Assembly: GCF_009763805.1 (NCBI RefSeq)
Contig: NZ_CP046804.1
Coordinates: 1,984,001 to 2,048,000, forward strand
Source of the DNA: Vibrio cidicii
GTDB lineage: Bacteria > Pseudomonadota > Gammaproteobacteria > Enterobacterales > Vibrionaceae
Reading direction: 5' to 3'
Length of the DNA stretch: 64,000 nt
The notes beneath the pieces were generated by a model. That model had not been told where the DNA came from. It ran no database searches and saw nothing but the letters and a program-made list of their open reading frames with translations. Position 1 is the first letter of the stretch. Each line of letters opens with the position of its first letter. The position numbers were made by a program, and so were the translations under genes. Positions 1-9,965 of this stretch are shown here, piece after piece.

Positions 1-292
1 TATGGACCGAACGCGGAACCCAGTCACCACGCCTGATATCATCCAGCATGGCACCACGAATACGGATTCCTGCGTAAGTTTCAAAACTAGCGCCTTTTGA
101 AGCATCGTAATTTTGCTGCGCTTCAATCAACCCTATCATACCCGCTTGGATGAGGTCTTCCACTTGTACACTGGGTGGTAGCCGCCCCAACAGATGATGC
201 GCAATGCGTTTGACCAACACAGAATACCTCTCGATAAACAGCTTTTGGCTGTTTACATTGGCGTGTTGATCATAGGTTAGCGCTTTATTCAC
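1..292 (-). CDS. fliA: Flagellar sigma factor FliA (sigma28), N-terminal part
   Basis: Sigma28 directs RNA polymerase to late flagellar genes such as flagellins. About 97 N-terminal residues are present before the window edge. They include region 2 motifs, with segments such as DLIQAGMIGL and GASFETYAGIRIRGAMLD typical of FliA. The start is a GTG at 290-292 (MNKALTYDQHANV). This start overlaps the frame-corrected end of flhG by a few bases, the usual tight coupling of flhF-flhG-fliA in Vibrio. The rest of the gene, and the expected chemotaxis genes, lie outside the window. Identification is firm; the exact start is likely. Confidence 0.93.
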   Translation of the reverse strand, partial: MNKALTYDQHANVNSQKLFIERYSVLVKRIAHHLLGRLPPSVQVEDLIQAGMIGLIEAQQNYDASKGASFETYAGIRIRGAMLDDIRRGDWVPRSVH

Positions 293-1173
293 CAAACGGT
301 TCCTCTAAAAATTCATTGCGGCTTAGTAATCGCTCGACAAAAAACTCAAGATGTCCGCTTGGGGTCTTCGGAATCGGCCAGGTCAAAGCTTTGCTTGCCA
401 ATGAACTGATCGCCAGCGCTGCCGGAGAAACGCGGGAAGGCGTCAACGACTATCTTTTGTTTTTTAACCGCTTGTCGAACTTTATCATCTAATGGGATAC
501 ATGCTACGAGTTCGAGGCTCACATTCAAGAATCGCTCTGTGACCAAAGTCAATTTTGCAAACAATTCTCGCCCTTCACGGTAGCTTCTGACCATATTTGC
601 AACAATCTTGAAGCGTTGCACCTGATGCTCTTTGCTTAACAACTTAATTAAAGCATAAGCATCGGTAATTGACGTAGGTTCATCACAAACTACAACCAAA
701 ACATCCTGTGCGGCACGCGAAAAGCTGATCACCATGTCTGAAATGCCCGCTGCGGTGTCAATCAACAGCACGTCCATTTCATCTTCTAAACTCCCAAAGG
801 CACGGATTAAGCCAACGTGCTGTGCGTGTGAAAGCTCAGTCATGCTTTGTGTTCCGGAAGTCGCGGGTATTATTCTAATACCATACGGTCCTTCAACAAT
901 AGCATCTTTTAATTCACACTCACCAGCTAAGACATGCCCTAAGTTGCGTTTTGAACGAATTCCGAGCATAACGTCGACATTTGCTAGGCCAAGGTCGGCA
1001 TCAAGTACCATAACTTTTTTGCCTTGACGTGCCATGGCTATCGCTAATCCTAGGGTAACATTCGATTTACCCACACCACCTTTGCCACCTGTCACTGCGA
1101 TAACTTTAGTGAGCGAAGGTTTTGTTAAGCGACGGAGGCCGCTTGCTTGATCATGTATCATATTCTCAGTCAT
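285..1173 (-). CDS. flhG: Flagellar number regulator FlhG (MinD-like ATPase), frameshifted near the 3' end
   Basis: FlhG is a MinD/ParA-type ATPase that limits polar flagella to one by antagonising FlhF. A DQASGLR motif (residues 8-14) matches the short FlhF-stimulating helix of the family. The deviant Walker A GGKGGVGKS lies near residue 30, and LDADLGLAN follows. The start at MTENMIHDQ (1173) fits homologues and sits 13 bases after flhF. After VVDAFPR (about residue 247) the frame is broken. As written it continues to a stop at 346-348 with unrelated residues. Removing one A from the run at 428-430 restores a normal tail (PAALAISSLASKALTW, then FFVERLLSR) ending at 285-287, 295 residues in total. 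Probable sequence error, otherwise a pseudogene. Confidence 0.9.
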
Positions 1174-1186
1174 AATTGTCCGCCGC

Positions 1187-2686
1187 CTAGAATCCTTCGT
1201 TGTCACTGTTCCAGTAGTGAGGTTCATTCTCTGTCGACTTCTCAAGCAGTTCATTCGCTTTCGCGATCATGTATTTCGGTTGTGCAATCACGATGTCTTC
1301 AGGAACTCTTTGTCCATTGGCGATATAAGCCACAGGTAAAGCGTTTTGAATTACAACGCTGATAAACTCCCCCAAGCTCAACGATTCGTCGAGTTTAGTC
1401 AGGATGCAGCCTGATAGAGGAATTCGTCGGAAATGTTCGATAGTTTCCTGAAGGACTCTGCGTTGCGCCGTTGCGGGAAGAACAAGATAGCTATGGATAA
1501 CTTCGCCACTTTCTTGCATTAACGTGTCTAACTGTTCGGACAAACGAACATCACGCTGCCCCATGCCTGCAGTATCAACCAAAACGAGTTTTCTATTTCT
1601 CAGCTGGTAGATTACATCGGCTAACTCTTTAGAATCTTTAGCAACTTTTACCGGGCAGCCCATAATTCTGCCGTAAATGGAGAGTTGCTCATGTGCTCCG
1701 ATTCGATAGGTATCTGTGGTGACCAGGGCAACGTTATTCGCCCCGTATTCCATTGCCGCACGAGCCGCGAGTTTAGCGATCGTGGTGGTTTTCCCTACTC
1801 CTGTAGGGCCAAGCAGGGCAACAACGCCACCTCGTTTCAAGATATCTTGCTTAGTGATCGTAATCTGATCTGAAACGAGAGCCAGTAGTGCTTTCCAAGC
1901 CCGTGCGGGTTTGGTGTCTTCAGGAATGTAGCAAGCCATTTGGTCAGCCAGCTCTGGTGACACTCCCATGCGTTCAAGGCGTTTGATCAGCATAGCGCGC
2001 AGTGGTTCTCGACGCTCCACTTCTTGCCAAAGAAGGCCAGAGACTTGATGTTCAAGCAGACGACGAATTGAGGTCATCTCTTCACGCATGTTCTCCAACT
2101 CGTTGGCTGAATCATCGCTCTCCTGAGGAAGCTGACGGCGATCATAACGGGTTGGATCAAGACGGGGTTGCGGCTTATCAATTCGTCGGTCTTCGGCGAT
2201 CAGCTTAGCGAGCGGTGAGTTTTCACGCACCCGAACAGAGCTATTTTGATCGTCACGGTGTTTGGATTGGCGTTGCAGCAGGGCCGATAATGAATCTTCG
2301 TTTTCGCTTCTGCGTTGTGGTTCATCACTCTGCTGGTTGTACTGTTTCAGCATATTGGCAAAGCGCTTGGTCATTGAGCCGTTGTCGCTTTTTGCGCTGC
2401 TTTCACTACGCAAACTGACGCGATCATCTTCAACCGCGCGAGAGACCTGACGCCCAGCGGAGCTACTTGAAAACTGCCCGGGTTCTTGTAGCGCGTTTGC
2501 TGTCTGTCTGCGGCTTGATGTAGCAGCAAAAGTCGAAGATGCGCTGTCCCCGTCAATGGCAGCAACGATCTCCACTCCTCCAGCCACTTTTTTATTGGAC
2601 ATGATCACCGCGTCCGCTCCCAGTTCTTCTTTCACTTGAAGGAGCGCCGTTCTCATGTCTTTGGCAAAAAATCGTTTTATTTTCAA
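1187..2686 (-). CDS. flhF: Flagellar biosynthesis GTPase FlhF
   Basis: SRP-type GTPase that marks the cell pole where the flagellum is built and promotes flagellar gene expression. The 499-residue product begins MKIKRFFAKDMRTAL, the typical FlhF N-terminus. It continues through a long, charged, poorly conserved linker (about 60-200). The NG domain follows, with P-loop GPTGVGKTT near residue 292 and DTAGMGQRD near 369. Length is normal for Vibrio FlhF and the frame is intact. It follows flhA after 30 bases and precedes flhG by 13, so it probably shares the flhA transcript. Confidence 0.97.
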   Translation of the reverse strand: MKIKRFFAKDMRTALLQVKEELGADAVIMSNKKVAGGVEIVAAIDGDSASSTFAATSSRRQTANALQEPGQFSSSSAGRQVSRAVEDDRVSLRSESSAKSDNGSMTKRFANMLKQYNQQSDEPQRRSENEDSLSALLQRQSKHRDDQNSSVRVRENSPLAKLIAEDRRIDKPQPRLDPTRYDRRQLPQESDDSANELENMREEMTSIRRLLEHQVSGLLWQEVERREPLRAMLIKRLERMGVSPELADQMACYIPEDTKPARAWKALLALVSDQITITKQDILKRGGVVALLGPTGVGKTTTIAKLAARAAMEYGANNVALVTTDTYRIGAHEQLSIYGRIMGCPVKVAKDSKELADVIYQLRNRKLVLVDTAGMGQRDVRLSEQLDTLMQESGEVIHSYLVLPATAQRRVLQETIEHFRRIPLSGCILTKLDESLSLGEFISVVIQNALPVAYIANGQRVPEDIVIAQPKYMIAKANELLEKSTENEPHYWNSDNEGF

Positions 2687-2716
2687 ACCATTCGTCCATT
2701 TAACAGGGTTTAACTA

Positions 2717-4820
2717 TTAGTTACCCACTGCCTGTACAATGCGGATCTGTTTCTCGTCAGGTATCTCCTGATACGAAAGTACTCTGAGATTTGGTATTGT
2801 GTTTTTCACAAACTTCGCCAGAGTTGAACGCAACATGCCGGAGGTCAATAGCACCGCAGGTTCGCCTTTCAGCTCTTGCTCTTGAGTTGCCATACTCAGA
2901 GAGGCTTGCAGACGCTCTGCGAGACCAGGTTCAATTCCCGCAGACTCCCCACCTGACGCTTGCATGGTCTGATGCAATATTTGTTCCAGCTCTGGAATCA
3001 AGGTTATTACAGGCAGCTCAGGTTCTATTCCATTGATTTCTTGGACAATTAGACGTTTCAGTGAGATACGAACTGCTGCTGTGAGAATGTCGGGTTCTTG
3101 ACTCTTCGAAGAGTACTCAGCCATGGTCTGCACTATGGTGCGAATATCGCGAATTGGGATCGCTTCATTAAGTAGATTTTGTAATACCTTCACCACCACA
3201 CCAAGCGGCAGTTGGTCGGGGACAAAATTTTCGACTAGTTTAGGAGCGCTACGACCCAGCATCTCCAGTAAGTTCTGCACTTCTTCGTGACCAAGCAACT
3301 GTGAGGCATTATTAGTTAAAAGCTGGCTCATGTGCGTTGCTAATACCGTCGAGGAATCCACTACGGTGTAGCCTAGCGCCTGCGCATGTTCACGCTGCTC
3401 TGGGCGGATCCAAACCGCTTCGAGGCCAAATGCAGGGTCGATAGTCGGTTCGCCATCAATCATGCCATACACTTGACCGGGGTTGATCGCCAGCTCTTGG
3501 TCTGGGCGAATTTCTGCTTCCCCGACAGCAACACCCATTAAAGTAATGCGATAACTATTGGGCGTAAGCTCAAGGTTGTCACGAATATGCACCGGGGGAA
3601 TGAGGAAACCAAAGTCTTGCGACAGTTTTTTTCTCACCCCTTTGACCCGCTCTAATAGTTCACCACCTTGGTCCCTATCCACCAAGGGGATCAGCCGATA
3701 GCCTACCTCCAAGCCAATGATGTCCACTGGCTGTACATCATCCCAAGAAAGCTCACGCACTGAAGGCGCGTTGCTGGTATCAATAACGGCTGGGGTTTTG
3801 GGCTGCTTGGCTTTTTGCTTCTGCTTTTTATCGATAAAGTACGCTCCCGCACCCGCAGCAAGCGCTAGTAGCAAAAAGGAGAAATGGGGCATGCCTGGGA
3901 CAATACCCATCACGCCTAAGATGGCGGCGGTGATCATCAGTGCTTTCGGGTTATCGAACATCTGAAATATCAGTTGCTCCCCCATGTCTTCATCGGTGTT
4001 TTGCCGTGTCACCATCATGGCTGCTGCAATCGACAAGAGCAGTGATGGGATCTGCGCAACCAGACCGTCACCGATGGTCAAAAGGGTATAAATCTGTATC
4101 GCTTCAGAAAAACCCAGACCATGCTGCGCCATGCCGATAGACAGGCCACCAATGATGTTGATGAACAGGATCAAGATACCCGCGATGGCATCCCCTTTGA
4201 CAAATTTGGAGGCACCATCCATCGAGCCGTAGAAGTCCGCTTCTTTGGTTACTTCAAAGCGGCGCAAACGGGCTTGTTCTTGATCAATCAAGCCTGCGTT
4301 AAGGTCGGCGTCAATCGCCATTTGCTTACCTGGCAAAGCATCCAAGGTAAAGCGTGCACTCACTTCAGAGATACGCCCCGCACCTTTGGTCACGACCATA
4401 AAGTTGATGATCATCAGGATGAGGAACACCACTAAACCAACAGCGTAGTTTCCCGCCGATAACCACGTTACCGAAGGCTTCAATCACGTTACCGGCAGCA
4501 TCACCCCCTTCATGACCTTTCAGCAAAACCACTCGCGTCGAAGCAACGTTCAGAGCCAAACGTAACAGCGTTGCAATCAACAACACGGTCGGAAACGCCG
4601 CAAAATCGAGTGGACGGCGCGTATAAACGGTCACCAACAACACCACCATCGACAGGGCGATGTTGAAGGTAAAAAACATGTCCAACAGGAACGCGGGGAT
4701 AGGCAATACCACCATCGCCAGCGTCGCCAGCACCATCACTGGTGCGCCGATTGCAGGCATGGAGCGTTGGGGAATTTTAGGCAACTTATCTGCAAACGGC
4801 AGAGTAAATTTTTTAGCCAT
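2717..4820 (-). CDS. flhA: Flagellar export apparatus protein FlhA, frameshifted
   Basis: FlhA is the large inner-membrane export-gate subunit of the flagellar type III secretion system; its cytoplasmic domain docks chaperone-substrate complexes. The start MAKKFTLPFADKLPKIPQ is followed by several hydrophobic segments. The frame then breaks after NVVIGG (about residue 122) and resumes as NYAVGLVVFLILMIINF in the next frame. The site is a GGGAAAC on the coding strand (4449-4454 on the plus strand). Reading it as GGGAAC joins the parts into a 700-residue protein of normal length. The long cytoplasmic domain, ending RIVQAVGN, is intact. A sigma54 promoter lies upstream. Probable sequence error; if real, FlhA is lost. 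Confidence 0.93.
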
Positions 4821-4911
4821 TACTTCGTCTCGGTTGGGTGGAACTTAACTCGCTTGTCACCTGAAAATGCGGGCACTTAACTATCGGTGAGCAACTTTCA
4901 AAGAGCGGAAC

Positions 4912-4928
4912 AAGCAATCTCTGTACCA
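4912..4928 (-). promoter_or_regulatory. Sigma54 (-24/-12) promoter for flhA
   Basis: On the minus strand TGGTACAGAGATTGCTT has GG and GC separated by exactly 10 bases, matching the sigma54 consensus TGGCAC-N5-TTGCW. The predicted start lies about 80 bases before the flhA ATG. In Vibrio, flhA is in the FlrA/sigma54-dependent class, so the position fits. Confidence 0.75.
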
Positions 4929-4975
4929 GAGTTGCGCCAAACAATTGACTGCACAAATCGCTTAAAATTGAATGC

Positions 4976-6107
4976 TTAATGGCGCATATCTGGCGGAATG
5001 GGTAGATCGTAATCCTGTAGTTTTGGCCTGTGTCCACCACGTCTGCGATACTGTTTGAGCTGAAATACGTAGGCTAGGATCTGCGCCACTGCAGTAAATA
5101 GCCCTTCAGGAATTTCTTGTTCAAGCTCTGTGGTGTAATAGAGTGCACGCGCTAACGGCGGTGCTGGCACAATGTAAATATCATGCTCACGAGCCACCTC
5201 TCGGATCTTCATCGCCATGTGATCAGAACCTTTGGCAACCACCACTGGCGCGCGATCAGTGCCTTGCTTGTAGCGCAGCGCAACCGAAAAGTGCTCCGGG
5301 TTGGTAACAATAACATCGGCCGTAGGTACATCCGCCATCATGCGGCGCTGCGCCGCTTCTCGTTGCAACATCCGAATACGGCCTTTGACTTCCGGTTTAC
5401 CTTCGGTGTCTTTGTACTCGTCTTTCACTTCCTGTTTGGTCATTTTTAACTGATCAGCGTGTTGCCAGATCTGAAACGGAATGTCGATGGCCACGACGAT
5501 CAGCAAGGAGCAACTGATCAGCAAAATAAAATTGAGCAAAATATCGAGCGAGTGAAAAATATTCTGTGGATAAACATCCATGCTCAGTTGAATCAAATCG
5601 GCTTGCGAAGCTTGGATGAGATAGATGGCCACGCCAGTTACCAGGCCGACTTTGAGAATCGATTTGATCAGCTCCACCCAACTCTGCAATCCAACCATGC
5701 GCTTTAAGCCACTCAGCGGATTCATTTTAGACAGCTTAGGCATCGCGGCTTCAGCAGAAAAACTGATCCCCCCCACCCCAGCAGCCCCTATGACAGCAGC
5801 AATAAAAAGCGTAATGAGGATCAACAGCAGCGGTACAAGCAAAGCCGCTATTGCTCCCCCTGCAATATCCAACAGTTTTGCAGTATCAAAAATTTCTTCT
5901 CGGGTGAGATCAAATAACCGCCCCATTATCTTAAATAGGGCACGAGCTAAAGGCTCACCAAACCACATCAGTGCCACCGCGCCGACGATAAGCACAGAAG
6001 CCGAGGCAAGCTCTTTCGAGCGCGCAACTTGGCCTTTTTCTCTTGCTTGTTGTAATCGTCGGGGGGTGGCATCTTCGGTACGTTTCCTGACCGTCTGACT
6101 CTGCCAA
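4976..6107 (-). CDS. flhB: Flagellar export switch protein FlhB, TTG start, frameshifted near the 5' end
   Basis: FlhB is the membrane export-gate protein whose self-cleavage switches secretion from hook to filament substrates. It begins at TTG (6105-6107) behind a GGAGG Shine-Dalgarno, reading MAESDGQERTEDATPRRL, the standard FlhB start. The frame is broken after GQE (residue 8) at plus-strand 6083-6085, where GAAAC must be read as GAAC. With that correction the protein is 376 residues, the usual length. Four membrane segments precede the cytoplasmic domain. The autocleavage site reads NPEH (5291-5302) instead of the textbook NPTH; the cleaved N-P bond is kept. Last gene of the fliK-flhB operon. 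Confidence 0.92.
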
Positions 6108-6116
6108 TTCAGCCTC

Positions 6117-6899
6117 CTAGCAGTTTAGCCGAATAAAGCGGCAAATCTGTTCTTCACCTTCTATCCAGTACAGTTCATAGTGGCTGTAAAGGCCAGCAAG
6201 AATATACCAACAGAGTAATAAACCCACGAGCAACGCGAAAGCAAAGCCGAGCGAGAAAATGTTTAACTGTGGCGCAGCACGTGTCATCACCCCAAACGAG
6301 AGGTTAATCGTCAGCAAGGCAATAATGCCAGAGAGCGACATACTGAGCGCGACTTTAAACATGATGCCAAGCCAGAGCGCGAGTTCACGAAAGTCGACGG
6401 CATTGAGCGAGCCGAGACCCACTGGCAAGGTTTTAAAACTGAACACCACCAGTTGCAGCATTTTCAAGTGCCCGTCGGTGGCGAGGAAAAACATGGTCGC
6501 CAAAAACATAAACAGTTGACCAAGCAAAGGGGTGTTTTGCCCGTTGGCCGGGTCAACCATTGAAGCAAAACCAAGGCTTGATTGCATACCCAAAATTTGG
6601 CCAAGCATAACAAAGGTTTGAATCAAAAACTGCGTCACCATTCCCATCGCCACGCCAATCACGATTTGTTCAAACACCGTCAGATAGCCTTGAAAAGAGA
6701 GCAGTTCGATCTCTTGGGGTACGGCTGGGAGCGCTGGCATTACCGCAAACGTCACCGCCAGACTGAGGTAAAGGCGGATACGTGGCGAAACAAAACGCGC
6801 CCCAGTAACGGTCATCACCATCAACATGGAGGAGATTCGAGCAAAAGGCCAGAAGTAGTTGGCTATCCAGTCAAGGATGATAGTGGTTGGGTACTCCAT
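6117..6899 (-). CDS. fliR: Flagellar export apparatus protein FliR
   Basis: FliR is a polytopic inner-membrane core component of the flagellar type III export gate, forming the FliPQR complex. The 260-residue product starts MEYPTTIILDWIANYFWPF. It contains about six hydrophobic segments and the family stretch MQSSLGFASMVDPANGQ near residue 105. It lies between fliQ and flhB with only about 10-base gaps, consistent with one transcript. Frame intact and length normal. Confidence 0.96.
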   Translation of the reverse strand: MEYPTTIILDWIANYFWPFARISSMLMVMTVTGARFVSPRIRLYLSLAVTFAVMPALPAVPQEIELLSFQGYLTVFEQIVIGVAMGMVTQFLIQTFVMLGQILGMQSSLGFASMVDPANGQNTPLLGQLFMFLATMFFLATDGHLKMLQLVVFSFKTLPVGLGSLNAVDFRELALWLGIMFKVALSMSLSGIIALLTINLSFGVMTRAAPQLNIFSLGFAFALLVGLLLCWYILAGLYSHYELYWIEGEEQICRFIRLNC

Positions 6900-6911
6900 C
6901 TCATCAAACCA

Positions 6912-7181
6912 TCAATACAGAACCTGAGGCAGGCGTTCAATCAGCGAGAAAAAGAACTCCATCATCATCTGTGTCATCCAGTGACCAAACAGCATCAAAG
7001 CCAATAGCGTGATGATCAGACGCGGCAAAAAGCTCAAGGTCTGTTCGTTGATCGAGGTCGCCGCTTGAAAAATCGCCACAATCAAACCGACCAATAAGCT
7101 GGGAATAATGATGGCACAGACCATGATCAATACCATCCATAGTGCATCCTGGAATAGCTCAACAAATATTTCAGGTGTCAT
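6912..7181 (-). CDS. fliQ: Flagellar export apparatus protein FliQ
   Basis: A small (89-residue) two-helix membrane protein of the FliPQR export gate. It begins MTPEIFVELFQDALWMVL, with hydrophobic helices at about 15-40 and 50-75. The sequence AIFQAATSINEQTLSFLPR between them is the conserved FliQ loop. It sits 12 bases after fliP and 12 before fliR in the export-gate operon. Confidence 0.96.
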   Translation of the reverse strand: MTPEIFVELFQDALWMVLIMVCAIIIPSLLVGLIVAIFQAATSINEQTLSFLPRLIITLLALMLFGHWMTQMMMEFFFSLIERLPQVLY

Positions 7182-7193
7182 GCTCTCTCCCTG

Positions 7194-8063
7194 CTATAAG
7201 GCGAAACTGCCAGCCAGCGTCGTCAGAATCAGATTCCACCCGTCAACCAGCACAAACAGCATCAATTTAAACGGCAGCGAAACAATCATTGGCGAGAGCA
7301 TCATCATACCCATCGCCATCAGCACCGATGCAACCACCAAGTCGATGATCAAAAAGGGCAGGAAGAGCATAAATCCGATTTGGAATGCCGTTTTCAGCTC
7401 CGAAGTAATAAATGCGGGAATCAAGACCGCCATCGATACGTCTTCTGGGTTGGCCACCTGCTCCCCCGACATATTGACGAAGGTTTCCAGATCTTTGACG
7501 CGGGTTTGCTTGAGCATAAATGCTTTGATTGGTCCCTGAGCGACATCAAACGCTTGTCTTGCGGTCAGTTGCTCGTTTAAGTAGGGCTGCACCGCCTGTT
7601 CATTCACTTCATTGATCACCGGCGACATGATAAAGAAAGTCAAAAACAGCGCGATACCAATAATCACTTGGTTTGATGGCGTCTGTTGTAAGCCCATCGC
7701 TTGGCGCAATATCGACATCACCACCACAATCCGGGTAAAAGAGGTCATCAATATCACCATGGCAGGCAAGAAGCCCAGCATGGTCATAAGCGCAAGAATT
7801 TGCAGTGTAACCGAGTAGTCCTCACTGCCATCTGGATTGGTGGTCATGGTGAACGCCGGAATGCCCCCACCTTGTCCTACACTCATACTGCGACTTTGCG
7901 CAGAGCCATTTTTCATCTCGGAGAGGGTAACACTGCTGCCCGCCGCCAGATTATCCGGCAGCAACGTTTCTTCCGCCTGAGCCAGCGCAAGGGGAGAGAG
8001 CAGGGACAACATCAGCAGCCATAAGGTCAGCCACAAAGAAGGGAAAAAGTGTTTACTGTTCAT
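7194..8063 (-). CDS. fliP: Flagellar export apparatus protein FliP
   Basis: Core pore-forming subunit of the flagellar export gate. The 289-residue product has an N-terminal signal peptide (hydrophobic 10-28, ending ALAQA), as is usual for FliP, and four further membrane helices. Hallmark segments are [19 protein letters not shown] and [20 protein letters not shown]. Its start overlaps the 3' end of fliO by 11 bases, suggesting translational coupling. Confidence 0.97.
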   Translation of the reverse strand: MNSKHFFPSLWLTLWLLMLSLLSPLALAQAEETLLPDNLAAGSSVTLSEMKNGSAQSRSMSVGQGGGIPAFTMTTNPDGSEDYSVTLQILALMTMLGFLPAMVILMTSFTRIVVVMSILRQAMGLQQTPSNQVIIGIALFLTFFIMSPVINEVNEQAVQPYLNEQLTARQAFDVAQGPIKAFMLKQTRVKDLETFVNMSGEQVANPEDVSMAVLIPAFITSELKTAFQIGFMLFLPFLIIDLVVASVLMAMGMMMLSPMIVSLPFKLMLFVLVDGWNLILTTLAGSFAL

Positions 8064-8472
8064 GCTTTTTTAGTAACTGGCTAAATTGGGACGCAAAGGC
8101 ACTCTTAACCAGCTCCTCCTGTTTTAACGGCTGTTCTAAACGGGCAATCAGTTGAATGGACTGCGCGGTAATCCCGACGAGAAATTGCTCCTCACCCGCC
8201 TGCACCACCGCAATCCGTTCTTTCGTACCAACTGCGATCTGGCTAACGATTTTTAGGCCATGTTGCTGACCAAAGGTCGGAGCTTGCAGGCGCTTCATTA
8301 GCCAAGCCAGCAATAAGATAAAGGCGATCACCAACAACAAAGAACCGAAGGTGGTCGCTAGACTAAGCTCTGGCGCGCTTGGCGCGGCCCAAACACGAGG
8401 AGCACTGAACAACCCGCCCAGTGCTCCTAATCCGGTTATCAGCCGTACTTTGTTTGTCATCGGACTCATCAT
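8053..8472 (-). CDS. fliO: Flagellar biosynthesis protein FliO
   Basis: FliO helps assemble or stabilise the FliP ring during export-gate formation. The 139-residue protein has an N-terminal hydrophobic segment, then a clear membrane helix ([20 protein letters not shown], about 46-65) followed by a cytoplasmic basic domain. The phrase [22 protein letters not shown] is typical of the FliO family. It follows fliN almost directly and overlaps fliP. An ATG two codons upstream of MTNKVR is used here; either could be the true start. Confidence 0.92.
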   Translation of the reverse strand: MMSPMTNKVRLITGLGALGGLFSAPRVWAAPSAPELSLATTFGSLLLVIAFILLLAWLMKRLQAPTFGQQHGLKIVSQIAVGTKERIAVVQAGEEQFLVGITAQSIQLIARLEQPLKQEELVKSAFASQFSQLLKKHEQ

Positions 8473-8473
8473 A

Positions 8474-8890
8474 TCAGCGCAGTTTCTTGATGCGTTCCGT
8501 CTGACTAATCACGTCCGTAAGACGAATACCAAACTTGTCGTTCACCACCACCACTTCACCATGTGCGATCAATGTGCCGTTGACCAACACATCTAAAGAT
8601 TCACCCGCCAAACGGTCGAGCTCAACCACCGAGCCCTGGTTAAGTTGCAGCAAGTTACGGATACTAATTTGTGAACGTCCAACTTCCATTGAGATGGTCA
8701 CGGGAATGTCCATGATGGTGTCGAGTTTACGTCGCTCATCGGCCGTAATAGGCTTCGACGTATCTTTCAACTCTTCCAGCGGCGCGGCCATCACTTCATC
8801 GATGTCAACATCAGGCGCGGAAGGGTCTTCTCCCAGAGCCGCCGCCCACTCTGCTGCCAGCTTCTCATCTTCACTTGATGCCATAGTCAT
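8474..8890 (-). CDS. fliN: Flagellar motor switch protein FliN
   Basis: FliN forms the base of the C-ring and binds CheY-P and FliH. The 138-residue protein has an acidic N-terminal region and a C-terminal SpoA domain (about 60-135), with IMDIPVTISMEVGRSQISIRNLLQL and NDKFGIRLTDVIS. The translation begins MTMASSEDEK. It lies between fliM and fliO in the expected order. Confidence 0.96.
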   Translation of the reverse strand: MTMASSEDEKLAAEWAAALGEDPSAPDVDIDEVMAAPLEELKDTSKPITADERRKLDTIMDIPVTISMEVGRSQISIRNLLQLNQGSVVELDRLAGESLDVLVNGTLIAHGEVVVVNDKFGIRLTDVISQTERIKKLR

Positions 8891-8911
8891 ATCCTGTTTT
8901 CATTTTCGTTA

Positions 8912-9958
8912 TCAATCTTCATTATCATCGTCACTTTCCAGTTCAGACATGATGTCCTTGCCAAGGAAAGTCAAATCGGTTTTCACCACATGCGGACGTT
9001 CAATTTCTTGTGAAATTTGCACGGCTAACTTGTCGTTAGACTGACCCATTTTGACGCGATAGGTTGGCAATTCTTCAACAAACATTACCGCATGTTTGGG
9101 CATTTCTATCGGGATCACGTCCCCTGGGCGAAGCTCCATCAGATCACGCAGAGAAATGGTTCTCTCCAGCAAATTGACGCGAAAGTTTACCGGACAGTCC
9201 ATGATCTCTTCGCGTAAAGCAGAACTCCAACGTACGTCGGTTTCCATCTTATCCGATTGCACACCTGCATCCAGCAGTTCGCGGATCGGTTCCACCATCG
9301 AATAAGGCATGACAACGTGAAAATCGCCGCCGCCGCCGTCGACTTCAATATGGAACGAGCTCACCACAATCACTTCCGTCGGACTGACGATGTTGGCCAT
9401 GCTGGGGTTCACTTCAGAGTCGAGGTACTCAAACTCTACCCCCATCACAGGCGACCACGCTTCTTTGTAGTCTTCAAAAACGATTTTTAATAACAGTTGA
9501 ATGATGCGTCGTTCGGTTGGCGTGAACTCGCGCCCTTCAATTTTAGCGTGGAAACGGCCATCACCACCGAAGAAGTTCTCCACCAGAATAAACACCAGAC
9601 GCGCTTCCATGGTAATCAGCGCCGTACCTTTCAAGGGTCGAAAACGCACCATGTTCAAACTGGTTGGTACGTACAAGGTGTTCTGATATTCACCGAACTT
9701 CATCATCTGTACGCCGTTGATCGACACTTCCGCCGTTTTTCTCAACATGTTGAACAGGCTGATGCGCATATGACGGGCAAAACGTTCGTTGATAAGCTCC
9801 AAAGTCGGCATGCGACCACGGACGATGCGATCTTGCGAGGAGAAGTCGAAGTTAACCGCACCGTCTCGTTCGTTATCTATCGGCTCATCTACCTCATCGA
9901 CATCATCTACCCCGTGGAGCAGCGCATCAATTTCGTCTTGGCTTAATAAATCGGTCAC
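8912..9958 (-). CDS. fliM: Flagellar motor switch protein FliM
   Basis: FliM is the central C-ring protein that receives CheY-P and changes rotation direction. The 348-residue product begins MTDLLSQDEIDALLHG, and the LSQDEIDALL helix is the CheY-P binding motif. The middle domain includes RPLKGTALITMEARLVF and the C-terminal SpoA domain follows from about 250. The acidic tail ends SDDDNED. It lies just after fliL with a 7-base gap. Confidence 0.97.
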   Translation of the reverse strand: MTDLLSQDEIDALLHGVDDVDEVDEPIDNERDGAVNFDFSSQDRIVRGRMPTLELINERFARHMRISLFNMLRKTAEVSINGVQMMKFGEYQNTLYVPTSLNMVRFRPLKGTALITMEARLVFILVENFFGGDGRFHAKIEGREFTPTERRIIQLLLKIVFEDYKEAWSPVMGVEFEYLDSEVNPSMANIVSPTEVIVVSSFHIEVDGGGGDFHVVMPYSMVEPIRELLDAGVQSDKMETDVRWSSALREEIMDCPVNFRVNLLERTISLRDLMELRPGDVIPIEMPKHAVMFVEELPTYRVKMGQSNDKLAVQISQEIERPHVVKTDLTFLGKDIMSELESDDDNED

Positions 9959-9965
9959 ACGATAC

